Notes under the pieces: model-generated
What the model was told of the DNA's origin: nothing
The model's database searches: none
What the model saw: only the letters and a program-made list of their open reading frames with translations
Assembly (NCBI GenBank): GCA_009731375.1
Contig: BJOX01000019.1
Coordinates: forward strand, 1,463,541-1,527,540
Source of the DNA: Paulinella micropora
Taxonomy: Eukaryota; Cercozoa; Imbricatea; Euglyphida
Direction of reading: 5' to 3'
Length of the DNA: 64,000 bases
Shown here: in pieces, positions 1 to 37,002 of the stretch
How the letters are laid out: each line of letters begins with the position of its first letter
Numbering within the stretch: the first letter of the stretch is position 1
Program-made: the position numbers and the translations under genes

Positions 1-149
1 GCCTGGTACTAGGGAGCTTTGGTATCGCCTGTATCAGTCCCTTCCGTGCAAACATCACGGCTTAGCTGGGCATCGGGTTAATACTTTACCCACAGACTTC
101 CTTGGTTGACGAAATCAGAAGCTCCTTTTTTCTGACATTAGTCGATATT

Positions 150-160
<11 letters not shown>
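1..160. repeat. Left copy of a long-range direct duplication
   Basis: These bases match 24933-25090 almost exactly: I see one substitution near base 28 and a one-base indel in the cttcc(t)gg stretch. In both places the segment runs straight into a (CTAT)n array. The second copy lies in an intron of the RhoGEF gene and continues further left (24634-24932), so this is the cut right-hand part of a longer repeat. No coding potential is recognised. Confidence 0.9.
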
Positions 161-946
<786 letters not shown>

Positions 947-1236
947 ATCCCCATCCACCGAAGAAAACGGTTGAGTATCCAATTTTCTTCCCGTCCACCG
1001 CAAACTGGGGCATAAGTGACCCAAAAGCGTCACGGCGCAAATGCGCGAAGCGCACCGAACGAAAAGGTTGTGGTGGCACCAATGGCCCAAAACAAAGTGA
1101 CGCAAAGCGTAACGGCGAGGCGCAAATTCGCGCACTGTACCGAGAAATTTCTTGCGCCGAGCCGGCCACCTGGTTACCGTAATTTACGTACATTTTGCAC
1201 ACGTCGGAGAAAATTCACGCAACGGTGGTAAAATTT
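947..1236. other. Unique spacer, nothing recognised
   Basis: About 290 bases of non-repetitive sequence between two (CTAT)n arrays. Short frames exist on both strands, but none shows a known motif or a convincing splice context. It has GC-rich imperfect inverted stretches around aaatgcgcg and aaattcgcgc, so it could be a decayed mobile element. Confidence 0.4.
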
Positions 1237-26360
<25,124 letters not shown>

Positions 26361-26369
26361 ATACTGCTT

Positions 26370-26571
26370 GAGAAGCTCTTACTTCTTCAGCACAATCAAC
26401 CCTGATTTCAACCGCTTCGTTCATAGTCAATTCTTTGTGTCCAAGACCTGTATCATAGCTCATTCGAAAGCTCTTGATGAGAGCTGTCAAACGAGTGCAC
26501 CAGCCCAACGAAAACAATTAGCTGAGGACAAAGCGCTTCAAGACGTTGTTGACCGCACTTAGGAACTTCTG
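26370..26571. mobile_element. MITE family A, diverged copy
   Basis: Inverted-repeat element beginning GAGAAGCTC and ending GGAACTTCT, with arms related to the 21635 copy (cttcgttcatagtcaa, agctcttgatgagagctgt centre). It sits directly downstream of the RhoGEF stop codon. Confidence 0.75.
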
Positions 26572-26663
26572 AAACCCTGCGCTGAACTCCTGCAGACAAT
26601 GTGATTGTACAACTGCTCAACCGACTCCTTTGGAGCAAAAGGCTTCCAGCATTCTGGATGCAA

Positions 26664-26866
26664 GAGGCGTCTACTTCAGTACAATCAGCAACCTTGCAGC
26701 CCTTTATTCTCATACTAGTATTGCGTCCAACCTATGTAATAGCTCATTAGAAAGCTCTTGATCAGAGCTCTCAAAGCAATACTAAGCGAGCGACACGAAC
26801 CAGAATCGGCTAAGAACGAAGCGCATGAAGTCCTTGTTGATTGCACTTAAGAACTAAGAACTTCTC
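26664..26866. mobile_element. MITE family A, second diverged copy
   Basis: The right end AAGAACTTCTC and the centre gaaagctcttgatcagagctctc match the family; the left end is degraded. Adjacent to the previous copy, about 90 bp away. Confidence 0.6.
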
Positions 26867-26907
26867 AAATTGGCTCGTTGCCCACCATCACCCCCCCCCC
26901 CCCCCAA

Positions 26908-26939
<32 letters not shown>

Positions 26940-27713
26940 NNNNNNNNNNCTTTTCTTTTTTTCTTTCTCTTGCGTGTGAGAATTTTCGATAATTGTCGTG
27001 AGCGTTTCTTTTATCTCTTCGTCTCTGTTCAGTTTGCTTTCTTCGCAGTTTTTATTTAATATTATCAATATTATATCCAGTCCGAATTCTTGTTCAGTCT
27101 CTGTCTCCTTTTATGTTTCTGACATGGCACTAAGAAGGACGTTTGTGTATGTGTTTCCTTTTGGTTCTTGCTTATTTATTCTGGACATTTTGTGACATTT
27201 AATCGGCTTGCACAGAATCAGGAGCACTTTTTCTTTCTTCAACCACGATGTACAATCGACATTTCAAATTTACTAGATGATAAAATTACTAGTATGATTA
27301 AACGTCAATGACTCTGGGGCATTTACGTTACTTTTTTAGACTTCAAAGAGAATGGTCGGACAGACGGTGAGACTGTGTGACCGTAGGCTAGATGTGAATT
27401 ACTGGTCTGGGGTGGCATTGGTGACACTAATTCCAATTTACATTGTGCGGTTAGCTCTCTGTCTCAGTTCCGACGAAGTGGAGATTTAGAAGTCCAAGCC
27501 TTTACTATAATATACATCGTATCAGTTTTGCGGGATTGAGTTCTCTGTAAAGCCTCCGGGAGTTAGCTTACTCTGTCTGCCTCAGCAATAGTGGCCGGGT
27601 ATATAACGTTCGTTATGGACCGGCCACAACCAATGATTACACCGGCGCAGGGCGCAGTGCTCTGATACTGATCAGATTCAACCTCAATGGTTTCTTTTTC
27701 TTGTAAGTAAATA
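26867..27713. other. Intergenic, nothing recognised
   Basis: Poly-C, poly-A and poly-T with a 10-base gap at 26940-26949, then AT-rich sequence up to the 5' LTR. Short frames only and no family resemblance on either strand. Left flank of the LTR element. Confidence 0.5.
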
Positions 27714-28058
27714 TGCGACCTTTTCTTATACCCCTATACACAGTGATGTATAGAAGAGCTATATCTCTTTAAGATGTAGTTATATCTGTTTTATTTATAT
27801 AAAACGATAATATTACGATTCATAACCGGTACTACTTTTTTAAACCGTATAATATTATAGTTAGGGGTCACAGTGACACTGGGAAATGCCTCTCTTTTTC
27901 CCTTTTTGTTGCTTGGCTGACAGTCTCCTACATTTTCCGCCATACTGGTTTCCTCTCTTTGCAAAGGAGGAAGATTAGGTTATTTTCAGAGTGCTGTGGA
28001 ATTGGAAGGATTAATACCCCGGCTTGCAATAAATAATATCTTTTGATTGTAACCGACA
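27714..28058 (+). repeat. 5' long terminal repeat
   Basis: Shares TGCGACCTTTTCTTATAC through to ACCGACA with 41142-41510, with TG and CA ends. It differs from the 3' LTR by several substitutions and two indels, including a missing stretch near ttatgtacttttgagcagg, so the insertion is not recent. Exact ends are uncertain by a few bases because gtaaata precedes both copies. Confidence 0.85.
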
Positions 28059-29521
28059 AAAGTGGAGTTCCAGCCTAGATTTTTATATCCTCCAAATTTC
28101 ATTTCAGCAATTTGAAAAAAAGCCACTCCCCTAAGCCAAGAAAGAAGGAAAGGTAGTGGAGGAGTGTAGGTAAGGAGTTGGGGAGGTGTTAGCAGCTTGC
28201 AGTGCACAGAAGCAACAGTGAAATCTTGCACAGAGGCCCACAAAGCGGTACAGCAAGACACTCGTTGTGTGCACGATTTTGACACCTCAAGCAGTGTGTT
28301 TGGAGTGTGTAAGGGACATAGAAAGTGTATTCAGTGGGACAGAAACATTAGGGTGCTCACTAGTGTGATTGTCGACACATTGTCGAGCCAGAGGAGTGCT
28401 TAACAAACACACACAAGGAGAGGGAAAACACACTCCTATCAGTTTTTTCAACACTCCTACACGTATACCTACACATACTCCTCACGAGGAGGATAACCAA
28501 CAATTACACGCTCTAACTCTTGTTTGTACTGCCACAAACACGTAACACACACAAACGTTGTTGACACGTCAACGCGTGCAAAGAGGCAGAAGAAAAACAA
28601 ACAAACAACACACATACAAAATCCTATTCCTTTGGCATAAAACCTGCTTATACAAACAACACCCATCCCACACCAAAGAAGGTAGCCATCTCTCAAAGGG
28701 GTGTTAGGCCAGTCTATTAAGACGTAGGCCGGGGGAATTGAGTGTAAATTGAAGACAGGGAGGCTAAAAAGGAGTGTGTTTTGGGAACGATTTTTATTTT
28801 TGGTCACAAACAACGGAACACACACCCCACATCACACTCAAACACTCCAAACGTGTTGTGTGGTGTCATATAGGTCAGCAAGGACAAGAACTCGGATACC
28901 GAGTGGCTTCCAAGACAATCGACGACAACAAGTGTGTGAAGAGTCTACAGCACTCGGTACATACACACACAAAAACATACATGACAACACTCACAAACCT
29001 ACCTACCACAATCAGACAAGACAAACGAAGGTTGTTCTTTGAGTTGGAAAAATACTCCTTCTTGAAAAAGGAAAAGAATAAGGTGATCCATTGGGCAGAG
29101 CCCAGAAGGAATCATCAAAAACCTTTTTGTACCTTTTCTGTTGTGTCATCAGAAAGGTGGTTACAGAGTTGCAGGAAATTTGTTGTGTATTGCCAGGGTG
29201 CACACGTACACATCGTCTGGCTTGGCAGAAGGAGCAGCAAGGCTTCCCCCGACAGAGGGGGAGGGTGAGTCCACCAACCCCTTGACTGTTATCTGTTGAT
29301 TGTTGTGTTGGGTGTGAGTTGGTTGCGGTGTTGTATAACATCGTGCTTGACACAAGGATTGACGACACAGTGAACAGAGCACACGACAACAAAAACTAAC
29401 ACAACAGCACACTCACATACACGAGAACATACGACTCTGCTCGTCTCAACCCCTCAGGGGCACACTGAAAATTGCGTGGATAGGCTCTACAACGAGATCA
29501 TCCACCGTAATAAAACTAGAC
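28059..29521 (+). other. LTR element leader region
   Basis: About 1.46 kb between the 5' LTR and the first ATG. A TGGAGTTCCAGCC stretch starts four bases after the LTR, where the tRNA primer binding site is expected, but I cannot assign a tRNA. The region is rich in short gtgtgtt/aacacac inverted pieces, for example aaaacacactcct at 28427 against aggagtgtgtttt at 28771. No coding region is supported. Confidence 0.5.
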
Positions 29522-30157
29522 ATGTCTGAGGACGCAGACGGTAACGACACGCCCGCCACTGGCGGCGGTTTTACCACTCCTGCAAGGGGAGGAAGCAGAG
29601 CACAGGAGGAACCTGTCCCTCGCTCCCCATGGAGAGGGCCCGACAATGGATTGGTAATTCCGGCTCGTGCAATTCAAACGAAGGTAGTGCTTGACCGATA
29701 CCGAGGCCCAGCAGAGGGATGGCCAAGCAACCCTCTAGATGACAAGGAGCATGGGACAAACCTGAACGACAACTCGGTGCATCTTTTCCAAAACAATATG
29801 TACGAGGAGGCGGCTTGGTACAAGTGTATGTTCAAGGAGCCCTCGGTACAAGGGGCTATTGGACTAATGCATCAGTTCAATCCGAGCCTTACTGCAAATG
29901 GTACCAGTACCATAGACCATGTTATGGACCTCTACAGGGTTCTAGCGACAGTACGTGACTCCTTATTAGACGAAGCGTGGCAGATAAACCACCAAAGGTA
30001 TCAAGCTTTGCTGAATACCTTATTCGTCGAGAAAAAGGATCTGCAACCCTGTTTCACTTTTCCTTTCACACAGGACCCAGATAAAGAACTAGCTATAGAC
30101 ACAAAGTGGCCCAACTCGGCAGGGTTGCTGGTTTTTATCTCGGAGATACAAGCTTGA
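29522..30157 (+). CDS. gag-like ORF, first part
   Basis: ATG start, 211 codons. N-terminus of about 50 residues is acidic/Gly/Pro-rich, followed by an alpha-helical domain. No CCHC knuckle. Position just after the leader suggests the capsid precursor. The frame ends at TGA 30155-30157 while the next frame is already open from about 30100, so a -1 shift would join them; no classical slippery heptamer is obvious. Confidence 0.6.
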   Translation: MSEDADGNDTPATGGGFTTPARGGSRAQEEPVPRSPWRGPDNGLVIPARAIQTKVVLDRYRGPAEGWPSNPLDDKEHGTNLNDNSVHLFQNNMYEEAAWYKCMFKEPSVQGAIGLMHQFNPSLTANGTSTIDHVMDLYRVLATVRDSLLDEAWQINHQRYQALLNTLFVEKKDLQPCFTFPFTQDPDKELAIDTKWPNSAGLLVFISEIQA

Positions 30158-31188
30158 AATATAGTATGTGCACGAAACCTAAGTGCTGCGGTTGCAATTT
30201 GGAACCTCACCCTCACAGAGCACAAGAGCTGGAAACGAGACAGCTTCTCCCCTCTGAGGACGATTCAACAGCAGCTGCCCAAGCCCGGGACACCCTTAAC
30301 GAGCTGCTTGATACAATCGAGCAGCATCAGTGGACCTGGGTGAGTAGGATGGCAACGAAGTTTAAATACTTCAAGGCCAACATGGTGTTTGAGAAGCTTG
30401 TTAGAAGTGGAAAAGAGGTGGAAAAGAAAATCGCTCCCCATCCGGCGGTCAAGCTCTACTGGTGCAATTTCCTCGCCATGTGCGAGTTGGTAGCACAGAC
30501 CATCAGTGATATCCTCCGAATTTGCCTAGCGAACGAGGTTCATGTCACATATGGCAACGATGGCAGAGCAACTATCGTCCCAGAGGGAACGACATTCGTT
30601 TTCTTCCACAGGAAGGTAATTGTCCCGCCTCCGGGAAGCAACGGGGGTGGCGGGCATAACCGACCTCCAAACACCACTGAACAACAAAAGACTGCGAACG
30701 ACAAGTTGGTCGAACGAGCACTGACTCGGCTCGACAAGGCCACAACTTTCGACTATGGCAAGTATAACCCGCAAGTTAATATCGATTATGGCGAGGGTAT
30801 TTTGCTTTTATTGGGCTACACGTGTCTAGACAGTACGATCGGGCAGTTCAGCCTGACAGCTGCATACACGAAACAGATCTTAGCCGATAAAGACAGTCGG
30901 TGGGCTTCCCAAGACTTGTTAACGCACAAATGGCCCCAATGGGACGAAGAAGCGGGTAAATTGATCCAAGGGGGACACTTGAAGCCTCCCATGCGACCTC
31001 ATTACTCGCTTGAGCAATTTGTCAAGGGGGCCAATTGGAGTTTCATGTGCGACCCTGTTATAGTCGCCGACCTTGTGTCGGCAATGGCACAACGTATGTG
31101 GGAAGCCGATGTTCCACACAACGAAATCGTGGACCTTCCACAAAAGTTGATCACGCCCCTTGTTCGTGCGGATTGGCGATGTTACTAG
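30106..31188 (+). CDS. gag-like ORF, second part
   Basis: Open in the next frame with no ATG needed, about 350 residues. Begins with a cysteine cluster (CTKPKCCGC) and continues as a helical protein with a Gly/Pro/Thr linker near the middle (PPPGSNGGGGHNRPP). It overlaps the upstream frame by about 50 bp. Not recognised beyond its position; most likely the rest of a gag polyprotein. Confidence 0.55.
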   Translation: MAQLGRVAGFYLGDTSLKYSMCTKPKCCGCNLEPHPHRAQELETRQLLPSEDDSTAAAQARDTLNELLDTIEQHQWTWVSRMATKFKYFKANMVFEKLVRSGKEVEKKIAPHPAVKLYWCNFLAMCELVAQTISDILRICLANEVHVTYGNDGRATIVPEGTTFVFFHRKVIVPPPGSNGGGGHNRPPNTTEQQKTANDKLVERALTRLDKATTFDYGKYNPQVNIDYGEGILLLLGYTCLDSTIGQFSLTAAYTKQILADKDSRWASQDLLTHKWPQWDEEAGKLIQGGHLKPPMRPHYSLEQFVKGANWSFMCDPVIVADLVSAMAQRMWEADVPHNEIVDLPQKLITPLVRADWRCY

Positions 31189-31264
31189 TGGCAGTCCTTA
31201 AGGGCATCGCTAGAGCAACGACCACCAAAGGTCGAACATCAGGGAGAGATACATTCGAAACGTC

Positions 31265-32014
31265 TTGTCACAGGCACAAGATGCCGATGACCGCGCATTC
31301 TCGCTTCAGAGTTTTCGCGTTGACCGATTGGTCGAAGTATCCGCGTGGGATGCAACTTTTGTGAAGAAGATCTTCGGCCCTAAATCGGACAAGGACGAAC
31401 GTATGCGGAGAGCAAACATCCTGCTGCAAGCCATGCAGGCGGTAGGATTGTCGTTGCCTGATCATCAGGCCAAGGCCAACGAACCACAGTTCGACATACT
31501 GTCCTTCGTCACATCCACCTCATGGGGAGACCACTCTTATACGGGGTCCAGCTCCTATCAGAGATCCCCCTCGAGTTCACCTAACCCATACTGGTCATCG
31601 TTCGTCGAGCTCATCGAGCTCCTCGAACCCGTATTGGGGCCAGGGGCCGCGACATTCTCCAAACCCATACACATCTACATCTCGTACTGGGGCCAAGGGC
31701 CGCGACATTCTCCAAACCCATACACATCTACATCTTCTTCAGAAGGGGTAGCCCTAACCCATATGCCCAACAATCTACTTCGGGGTTTCATTCTCTACCA
31801 CCGGTGGGCTCGACATCGCCACCTCATACTTACCAAGCACCACAATTCACCATGCCCATATACTCACCACCGCCCTTACCACCCCCAATGTTACCTCCCG
31901 CACCACCGCCGGTTAGCCAGACACAAGGGGCCCCGCCCTCACGTCAGCCGGCGACAAAGAAAAAGAAAGCACGTACAATCCCACGGCAAACCAATCAACC
32001 TGTCAGCTCATTAG
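31265..32014 (+). pseudogene. Degraded gag continuation
   Basis: Frame switches again near 31190-31260. The first 80 residues look like real protein (VDRLVEVSAWDATFVKKIFG), then low-complexity Ser/Pro/Tyr stretches with an internal 40-bp duplication (ccaaacccatacacatctac twice). Another frame (31804-32259) carries Cys/His pairs around CLMGKSCQRWH and stops at TAG 32257. Confidence 0.4.
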
Positions 32015-32259
32015 CCATCGATCCTGGTCCGGCTCATTGCCCGTACGGGATACAGAGGTTAGACGACCTTGGCAACCCGCCAACGGTCAAGTCTAATACT
32101 CTGTGTGATTATTTTCATCACGCACTGGCTTTTAACTGCTTACCAGAACGTCGATTTTGGGTATGGCCCTGCCTCATGGGAAAGTCGTGTCAGCGATGGC
32201 ACACATTCCCGGGCACCCCGCAGCACCCAATAGCGATGAGGCGGTACATACGCCGATAG

Positions 32260-33300
32260 AAGGCGGGAGAGTCGAAGGTCAAAAGGCCGGAAGATGGCGA
32301 TTGGGTGCCCTGGCCGAAACAGCAGGCACACATGAACTTGCCATTCCCGGACGTTGATGAACACGGACGGGTCTCTCTGATGCCAAACGGGCATGTGGCG
32401 AGTTGGTGCGCCGCCTTCGATGCGGAAGCCGAAATGCTCAAGAGCCAATTCCCGGCGGCCGACAAGTTCGCGGCATATATGCTCGGGCAGGAGACACTCC
32501 TGAGAGATGGGTAAGCCCACAGCACGCAAACGCAAACGCAAACGCAAGCAACACGTCACATGTGTTATGCAGGCCAAGGCCAGCCAGCAGGACACAAGTT
32601 CTACAAGAAGCGCAAACTCAAGTCCTAGACAATCAACGGAAAGGACACACCCCGGGGCACGTAAGCGGGTGCGTTTCGCACACCCGTTGGAAACGATAGC
32701 CACCGCAGAGGGTGATGGACTAGTTGTCGGGACAGGCGCAGTAGTAACAGAAACACTAGTAAATAGGATGATGGTAACGGAGGCCACACCAATGCCAGGT
32801 CAGGTGACACAAGCCGAGATCGAGTCACCGACGGCTAGGGTTGATGTGTCCCCACCCGCACCAGTAGTAGATAAGACAATAAGAATGGAGGCTACACCAA
32901 CGCCAGGTCAGGTGACACGAGTCAGTATCGAGTCACCGACGGCTAGGGTTGCTGTGCTCCCTTCTACACCGCAAGAGTATTGCGGGGGTCACAGACCCCT
33001 CGATCACAGTCAATAGTACTGCTACGGTAGGGGTGAGCGAAGAGATAACAGAGGGGCACAACAGTAGTCGTGGCCGTACACCTTCACCTGAGGTGACGGC
33101 CTTCCGCAACGATGTACAGGCGGCCCTCACCCATCTCCACCCGAAGACGATGTCGCACAGGCGGCTAGTGAGGATGATGGTAAAAAATGGACGGGCTAAG
33201 TTGCCGTGTCCGCACAGCGGGCACCTGCGTAAGCAAGGCAGGTTCCATCCGTCGCCTCACTACAGAAAACAGCCCTTTTTGAGAACAAGGTGATTGACAT
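32260..33300 (+). pseudogene. gag-pol linker frames, interrupted
   Basis: Frame 32260-32514 continues after the in-frame TAG with WVPWPKQQAHMNLPFPDVDE. A second frame 32507-33016 is basic (KPTARKRKRKRKQ) and contains two near-identical blocks MEATPTPGQVT/MVTEATPMPGQVT with IESPTARV. A tandem duplication of about 120 bp explains those blocks. Function unknown. Confidence 0.4.
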
Positions 33301-33555
33301 TAAAGCAAGGGCAAAACAACAAATAGCACCTCAACGGTCTTTGCTCGGTCGTGATGTTCGACTAGCCCCGGGAACGGTGGCCGGTTCCGATATTAAGCAC
33401 CCGAATATACCGCATATTGACCACGCCTTCCCCTCACACACAGACAGCATGTATACTGCATCACCATTCACAGCACAGAATCCTGTAGTGCTCCCGGGCC
33501 CATGGGATGGCCCAAGCGTTGCTATGGGGGTCGTTAGCCAGATGGAACTAACACC

Positions 33556-34101
33556 TTGGTGGACCCGGACAAGCTTGGCGATACCCAACGCCGGATGGCG
33601 CGCAGGTATGCTGAGATGGAGCTGCAACAAACACTCATCTCGACAGCCGAACCCCAGGACCTCCCTGCAGCGGAGGCAAGGGACATGAGCTACACCCGTC
33701 TATTTTGGCGGGAGCTCAACGCCCACCTGGACACCGGTAACGATAGCATGGCACAAATCACCTTTGCGGGTAAAAGATTTATAGATAAATTCGGAAAGTT
33801 ATTCGATTTCACGCGCGAGGGAAAGCTCGGATATATCCGGGGTGCTAACGACGGAAGAAGTGCGATCATTGGTCGTATTCCGTTGACGGTGGAATTCCCG
33901 ACTGGCATGACATACACAATAGACGTCTTGGTGGTGCCAGATTTCCCGGGAACAATAGTGCTGGGTAAACCTGATCTGAAGATGATGGAAGCTCAGCTTT
34001 TATTAGGGCAGGATGTTATTAAGTATGGAAGGGGCCGACATGTGGCGGAATACCCCATACTTAACCCCCAGTCCAGAACGTCCGATAGATCACCCGTATA
34101 G
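33556..34101 (+). CDS. Retropepsin-like aspartic protease
   Basis: 181 codons in one frame (no ATG; part of a polyprotein). The active-site motif is AHLDTGNDSMAQIT. The second half has SAIIGRIPLTVEF, YTIDVLVVPDF and TIVLGKPDLK, which correspond to the flap side and the ILG-type strand of retropepsins. It cleaves the gag-pol polyprotein in related elements. The next frame opens before this one stops (34013), marking another frame break. Confidence 0.8.
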   Translation: MVDPDKLGDTQRRMARRYAEMELQQTLISTAEPQDLPAAEARDMSYTRLFWRELNAHLDTGNDSMAQITFAGKRFIDKFGKLFDFTREGKLGYIRGANDGRSAIIGRIPLTVEFPTGMTYTIDVLVVPDFPGTIVLGKPDLKMMEAQLLLGQDVIKYGRGRHVAEYPILNPQSRTSDRSPV

Positions 34102-34891
34102 GGGGAGAGCGCAGGTGACCTTGATCCCACCCGCACCCCCCATACCGCATGATATACGGACACAGCAGCGTGTTACGCCCGCTGGCACAGCATGGGTATA
34201 CACGAATGTTTATGTCCCGGAGCTGACCGGCCCATGGGCGGGCTTCGAGGATTTAGCAGCTGAGCGCGAGGCCCAAATCTTGCTGCTACGGAAGCAGGAT
34301 GAATCATGGCACGGCTTTGACCAAACCTACCTATATGGGGGTGGGCAGAAACGGCCACATGAATTCATAAAGGTCAAATCGAGCCAGGTTTTCCATGCAT
34401 CTAAACGCCTCACAGAGGACGATAATGTGATGGAAAAGTTAAAACTATGGTGCAAGGGATCGGAGCCCATACAGCCTGAGAACCTGTCGAAGGTGCCGAA
34501 ACTTCTGGCTGACAGGTTGGATCGGGGCGAAGACATCACCATCATACTCCCGATACACCCCACCATGATGTGGTGGAGGGATGTATTGGATAGGGTGGTC
34601 GATGACCCAATACCGATACCCAGTCGACAGGCTAAACCACTCATGGCATTCCGATTAGGATCAAGGCAGGATGGTCTGGCATACAGAACCAAACTACTAA
34701 CCCGAAAGGTACATGACATGCGGGAGATTGCCTTTCAGATCTTTCCGGGGTTCTTTCACAAGTCGGCAGCGAAACAATACGCCGATATGTTAGTAGAACT
34801 TCAGGAATTTGCAACATGGGACAACCAGTCCACCACGCGATACCCAGGTAGGGACGCGAAGGATGGGGTGAGGATCCGGACTCCATCTTAG
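34013..34891 (+). CDS. pol linker region between protease and RT
   Basis: About 290 codons without a recognised domain. Contains TIILPIHPTMMWWRDVLDRV and a basic C-terminal part. The frame ends at TAG 34889, while the RT frame is already open from about 34863 (WGEDPDSILEYPDDP), so one indel separates the two. Confidence 0.5.
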   Translation: MLLSMEGADMWRNTPYLTPSPERPIDHPYRGRAQVTLIPPAPPIPHDIRTQQRVTPAGTAWVYTNVYVPELTGPWAGFEDLAAEREAQILLLRKQDESWHGFDQTYLYGGGQKRPHEFIKVKSSQVFHASKRLTEDDNVMEKLKLWCKGSEPIQPENLSKVPKLLADRLDRGEDITIILPIHPTMMWWRDVLDRVVDDPIPIPSRQAKPLMAFRLGSRQDGLAYRTKLLTRKVHDMREIAFQIFPGFFHKSAAKQYADMLVELQEFATWDNQSTTRYPGRDAKDGVRIRTPS

Positions 34892-35442
34892 AGTACCCGG
34901 ATGACCCGAGAGACCAAAAACCGGTCGAAGAGATCATCGACGAAGTCGTGGCGCGACAGTCAGGGTCACCAGACTTTATTCGGGATCTCAAAGCTCAATT
35001 TCTGAAGAATAAGACATTTTTCGGACCCCTTGTAGCCGGCGGCGTGACGCACACTGCTGCTAAGATAGAGCGACAAGTGGGACAGACAATGCCTCGTCTC
35101 CGCGGATCGCGCCTCAGTTATAAGGAGGAGCAGATCTGTGAGGAAATGATCCAAGACATGTTGGCTAAACGGCTAATAGAACCGTCATGGTCGGAGTACC
35201 GATCCCCGGTTCGGCTTGCACCAAAGCCGGATGGCAAGCAGCGATTTTGTATCAATTACACGAGGCTCAATAAGATCATCAAGAGCCTTGAGGCACCAAT
35301 CCCCCGTATGCGGGATGGCCTCAACCGACTCCGGGATGCTAAGTTCTTTACAAAGCTAGACCTGAAAAATGGATTCTGGAACATCCCTTTGGATGTGGAG
35401 AGTCGGGCACTGACGGCCTTCGCCGTCGGCGGGAGACGGTAA
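34863..35442 (+). CDS. Reverse transcriptase, N-terminal half (fingers/palm)
   Basis: Contains EMIQDMLAKRLIEPSWSEYR, SPVRLAPKPDGKQRFCINYT and FFTKLDLKNGFWNIPL, the RT blocks in which the first catalytic Asp lies (KLDL). The frame runs to TAA 35440. The next block (LPMGL then CPAIFQE) needs a frame change within about 30 bases. Confidence 0.85.
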
Positions 35443-35999
35443 GTCCTCCCGATGGGATTGAAAACTGCCCGGCTATCTTTCAGGAATCAGGCCTCGTCCG
35501 ACCCCAAGTACGGTGATCCGAAGTTCACCGAAACTTACGACATACTAACCAGTATAGCTTTTGTTACATCGATGATATCGTTTACTCGAAAACAGAAGCA
35601 GAGCACCTGGCTCACGTGTCGGACATCTTGAAACGCCTAGAAGCCTTCGGCCTCAGGTTGAACCTAGAGAAGTGTTCGTTCGCTAAGGACCACATCGATT
35701 ATCTAGGGTACAGAGTCAAGGATGGGGTAATAGTGTTGAAGCCGGAGAAGCGGGACGCTATCCGTTCCCTTCCACGCCCAAACACACGCACAGCGCTGCA
35801 TTCCTTCCTCTGTATGGCACAGGTGTACTCGGAATTTATTCCGAACTTCCAGGACTTTGTCAAACCATTACGGGACTTCTGCCTTCACGGCGACCCGGAT
35901 GGCGCCAAAGGCGGCGGAGGTATTCACAAAGCTGAAGGAGGCGTTGACACGAGACCCCCTCACAGAGGGCGGATCGGTCTTGGTTCTCCCCGACTTTGA
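35443..35999 (+). CDS. Reverse transcriptase, C-terminal half with YIDD box
   Basis: After a disrupted stretch, CYIDDIVYSKTEAEHLAHV carries the two catalytic Asp residues; then GLRLNLEKCSFAKDHIDYLG and PRPNTRTALHSFL, the classical Ty3/gypsy RT C-terminal motifs. Another single-base shift near 35880-35900 moves into the RNase H frame. Confidence 0.85.
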
Positions 36000-37002
36000 G
36001 AAGCGTTTTGTTGTGGCAACCGACGCGTCGAAATACGCGGTCGGGGCCGTCTTACAACAATACGATTCTGACCACAAACAGTTGAGACCGATCATGTTCG
36101 TCAGCAAGAAGCTGACGCCCGAACAAGTCAACTACTGTACCAGACAACGCGAAGCGTTGGCGATTGTTTGGGCGTTCAGTCGGCTGAGGGAGTACTTATG
36201 GGGTGCTCCGAACATATTGGTTCAAACAGATCATGCCAACCTTAGATGGCTCATGGACCCAGAACATACGGGACGACTGGCCCGATGGCAGTCGGAGCTT
36301 GCCTTGTATGATTTCACCATCGAGTGCATTAAAGGTAAAGAAAATACGGTCCCAGATAGCCTATCACGGATGCCTCGGGTGAAAGGCTCCGTAGGCGACG
36401 GATTAGATCGCTTTGCCTTAGAAACTCCCACGGCCTGCCTAGTCGGATGGACAGCCGATGATGACTGGACGGCCACGGAGCATACAGCGGATTTCAAAGA
36501 CACGTTGCCGGCAGGGATGGCATACATGGCCACCAACGCGCAAAGCTGGACGCCGGGTTATAGACCCGATTCTCAAGCTGAACTGTTGGACCAGCTGCAA
36601 TGCATACGTCGCGTGTGCTGCGCGCAACACGAAGCTGAGGACTGGCAAGACCTGCTGGAGGAGATCGGCACCCAGTCGGACATCCTCAGCGAGGGGGATA
36701 TAAAGCCGGGTCAGACCCATGAACATGAACACTCCTTTAACGCATTTTTCGCGGATAAGACGCAGTCGTTCTGGGTACCCAACACGTTCACCCTTCACGG
36801 TCAGCGATTATCGCGGCTGCCGAGCAAACACACCGAACAGGGGCCTATAAGCCTAGTCACCAGTGCTCTCCAGTTGGATGACATGGATATGACGGTGGCG
36901 AGCCCCGAGGTGTTTGGTCAGTTGGCGAAGAGCTCTAAGGAATGGGGCCCCTTCATTGCTCACGCTACTGACCCGATAGCACACCTGAGACAAGAGAAAT
37001 AA
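35857..37002 (+). CDS. RNase H and C-terminal extension lacking integrase
   Basis: RNase H motifs: FVVATDASKYAVGAVLQQ (first Asp), REALAIVWAFSRLREYLWG (Glu), VQTDHANLRWLM (Asp) and KENTVPDSLSRMP (last Asp). In Ty3/gypsy elements an HHCC zinc finger and DDE integrase follow. Here about 210 further codons run to TAA at 37000 with no such motif; they are acidic (EAEDWQDLLEEIGTQ) and unrecognised. Confidence 0.85.
   Translation: MSNHYGTSAFTATRMAPKAAEVFTKLKEALTRDPLTEGGSVLVLPDFEKRFVVATDASKYAVGAVLQQYDSDHKQLRPIMFVSKKLTPEQVNYCTRQREALAIVWAFSRLREYLWGAPNILVQTDHANLRWLMDPEHTGRLARWQSELALYDFTIECIKGKENTVPDSLSRMPRVKGSVGDGLDRFALETPTACLVGWTADDDWTATEHTADFKDTLPAGMAYMATNAQSWTPGYRPDSQAELLDQLQCIRRVCCAQHEAEDWQDLLEEIGTQSDILSEGDIKPGQTHEHEHSFNAFFADKTQSFWVPNTFTLHGQRLSRLPSKHTEQGPISLVTSALQLDDMDMTVASPEVFGQLAKSSKEWGPFIAHATDPIAHLRQEK

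Noticed and set aside
28469-28825. Minus-strand ORF in the LTR leader
   Set aside because: Opposite to the element's coding strand, in a stretch of gtgtgt/acacac inverted pieces that open frames by composition.
35435-35484. Intron in RT with GTAAGT and TTTCAG ends
   Set aside because: The RT block LPMGL lies inside the supposed intron, so a frameshift fits better than splicing.
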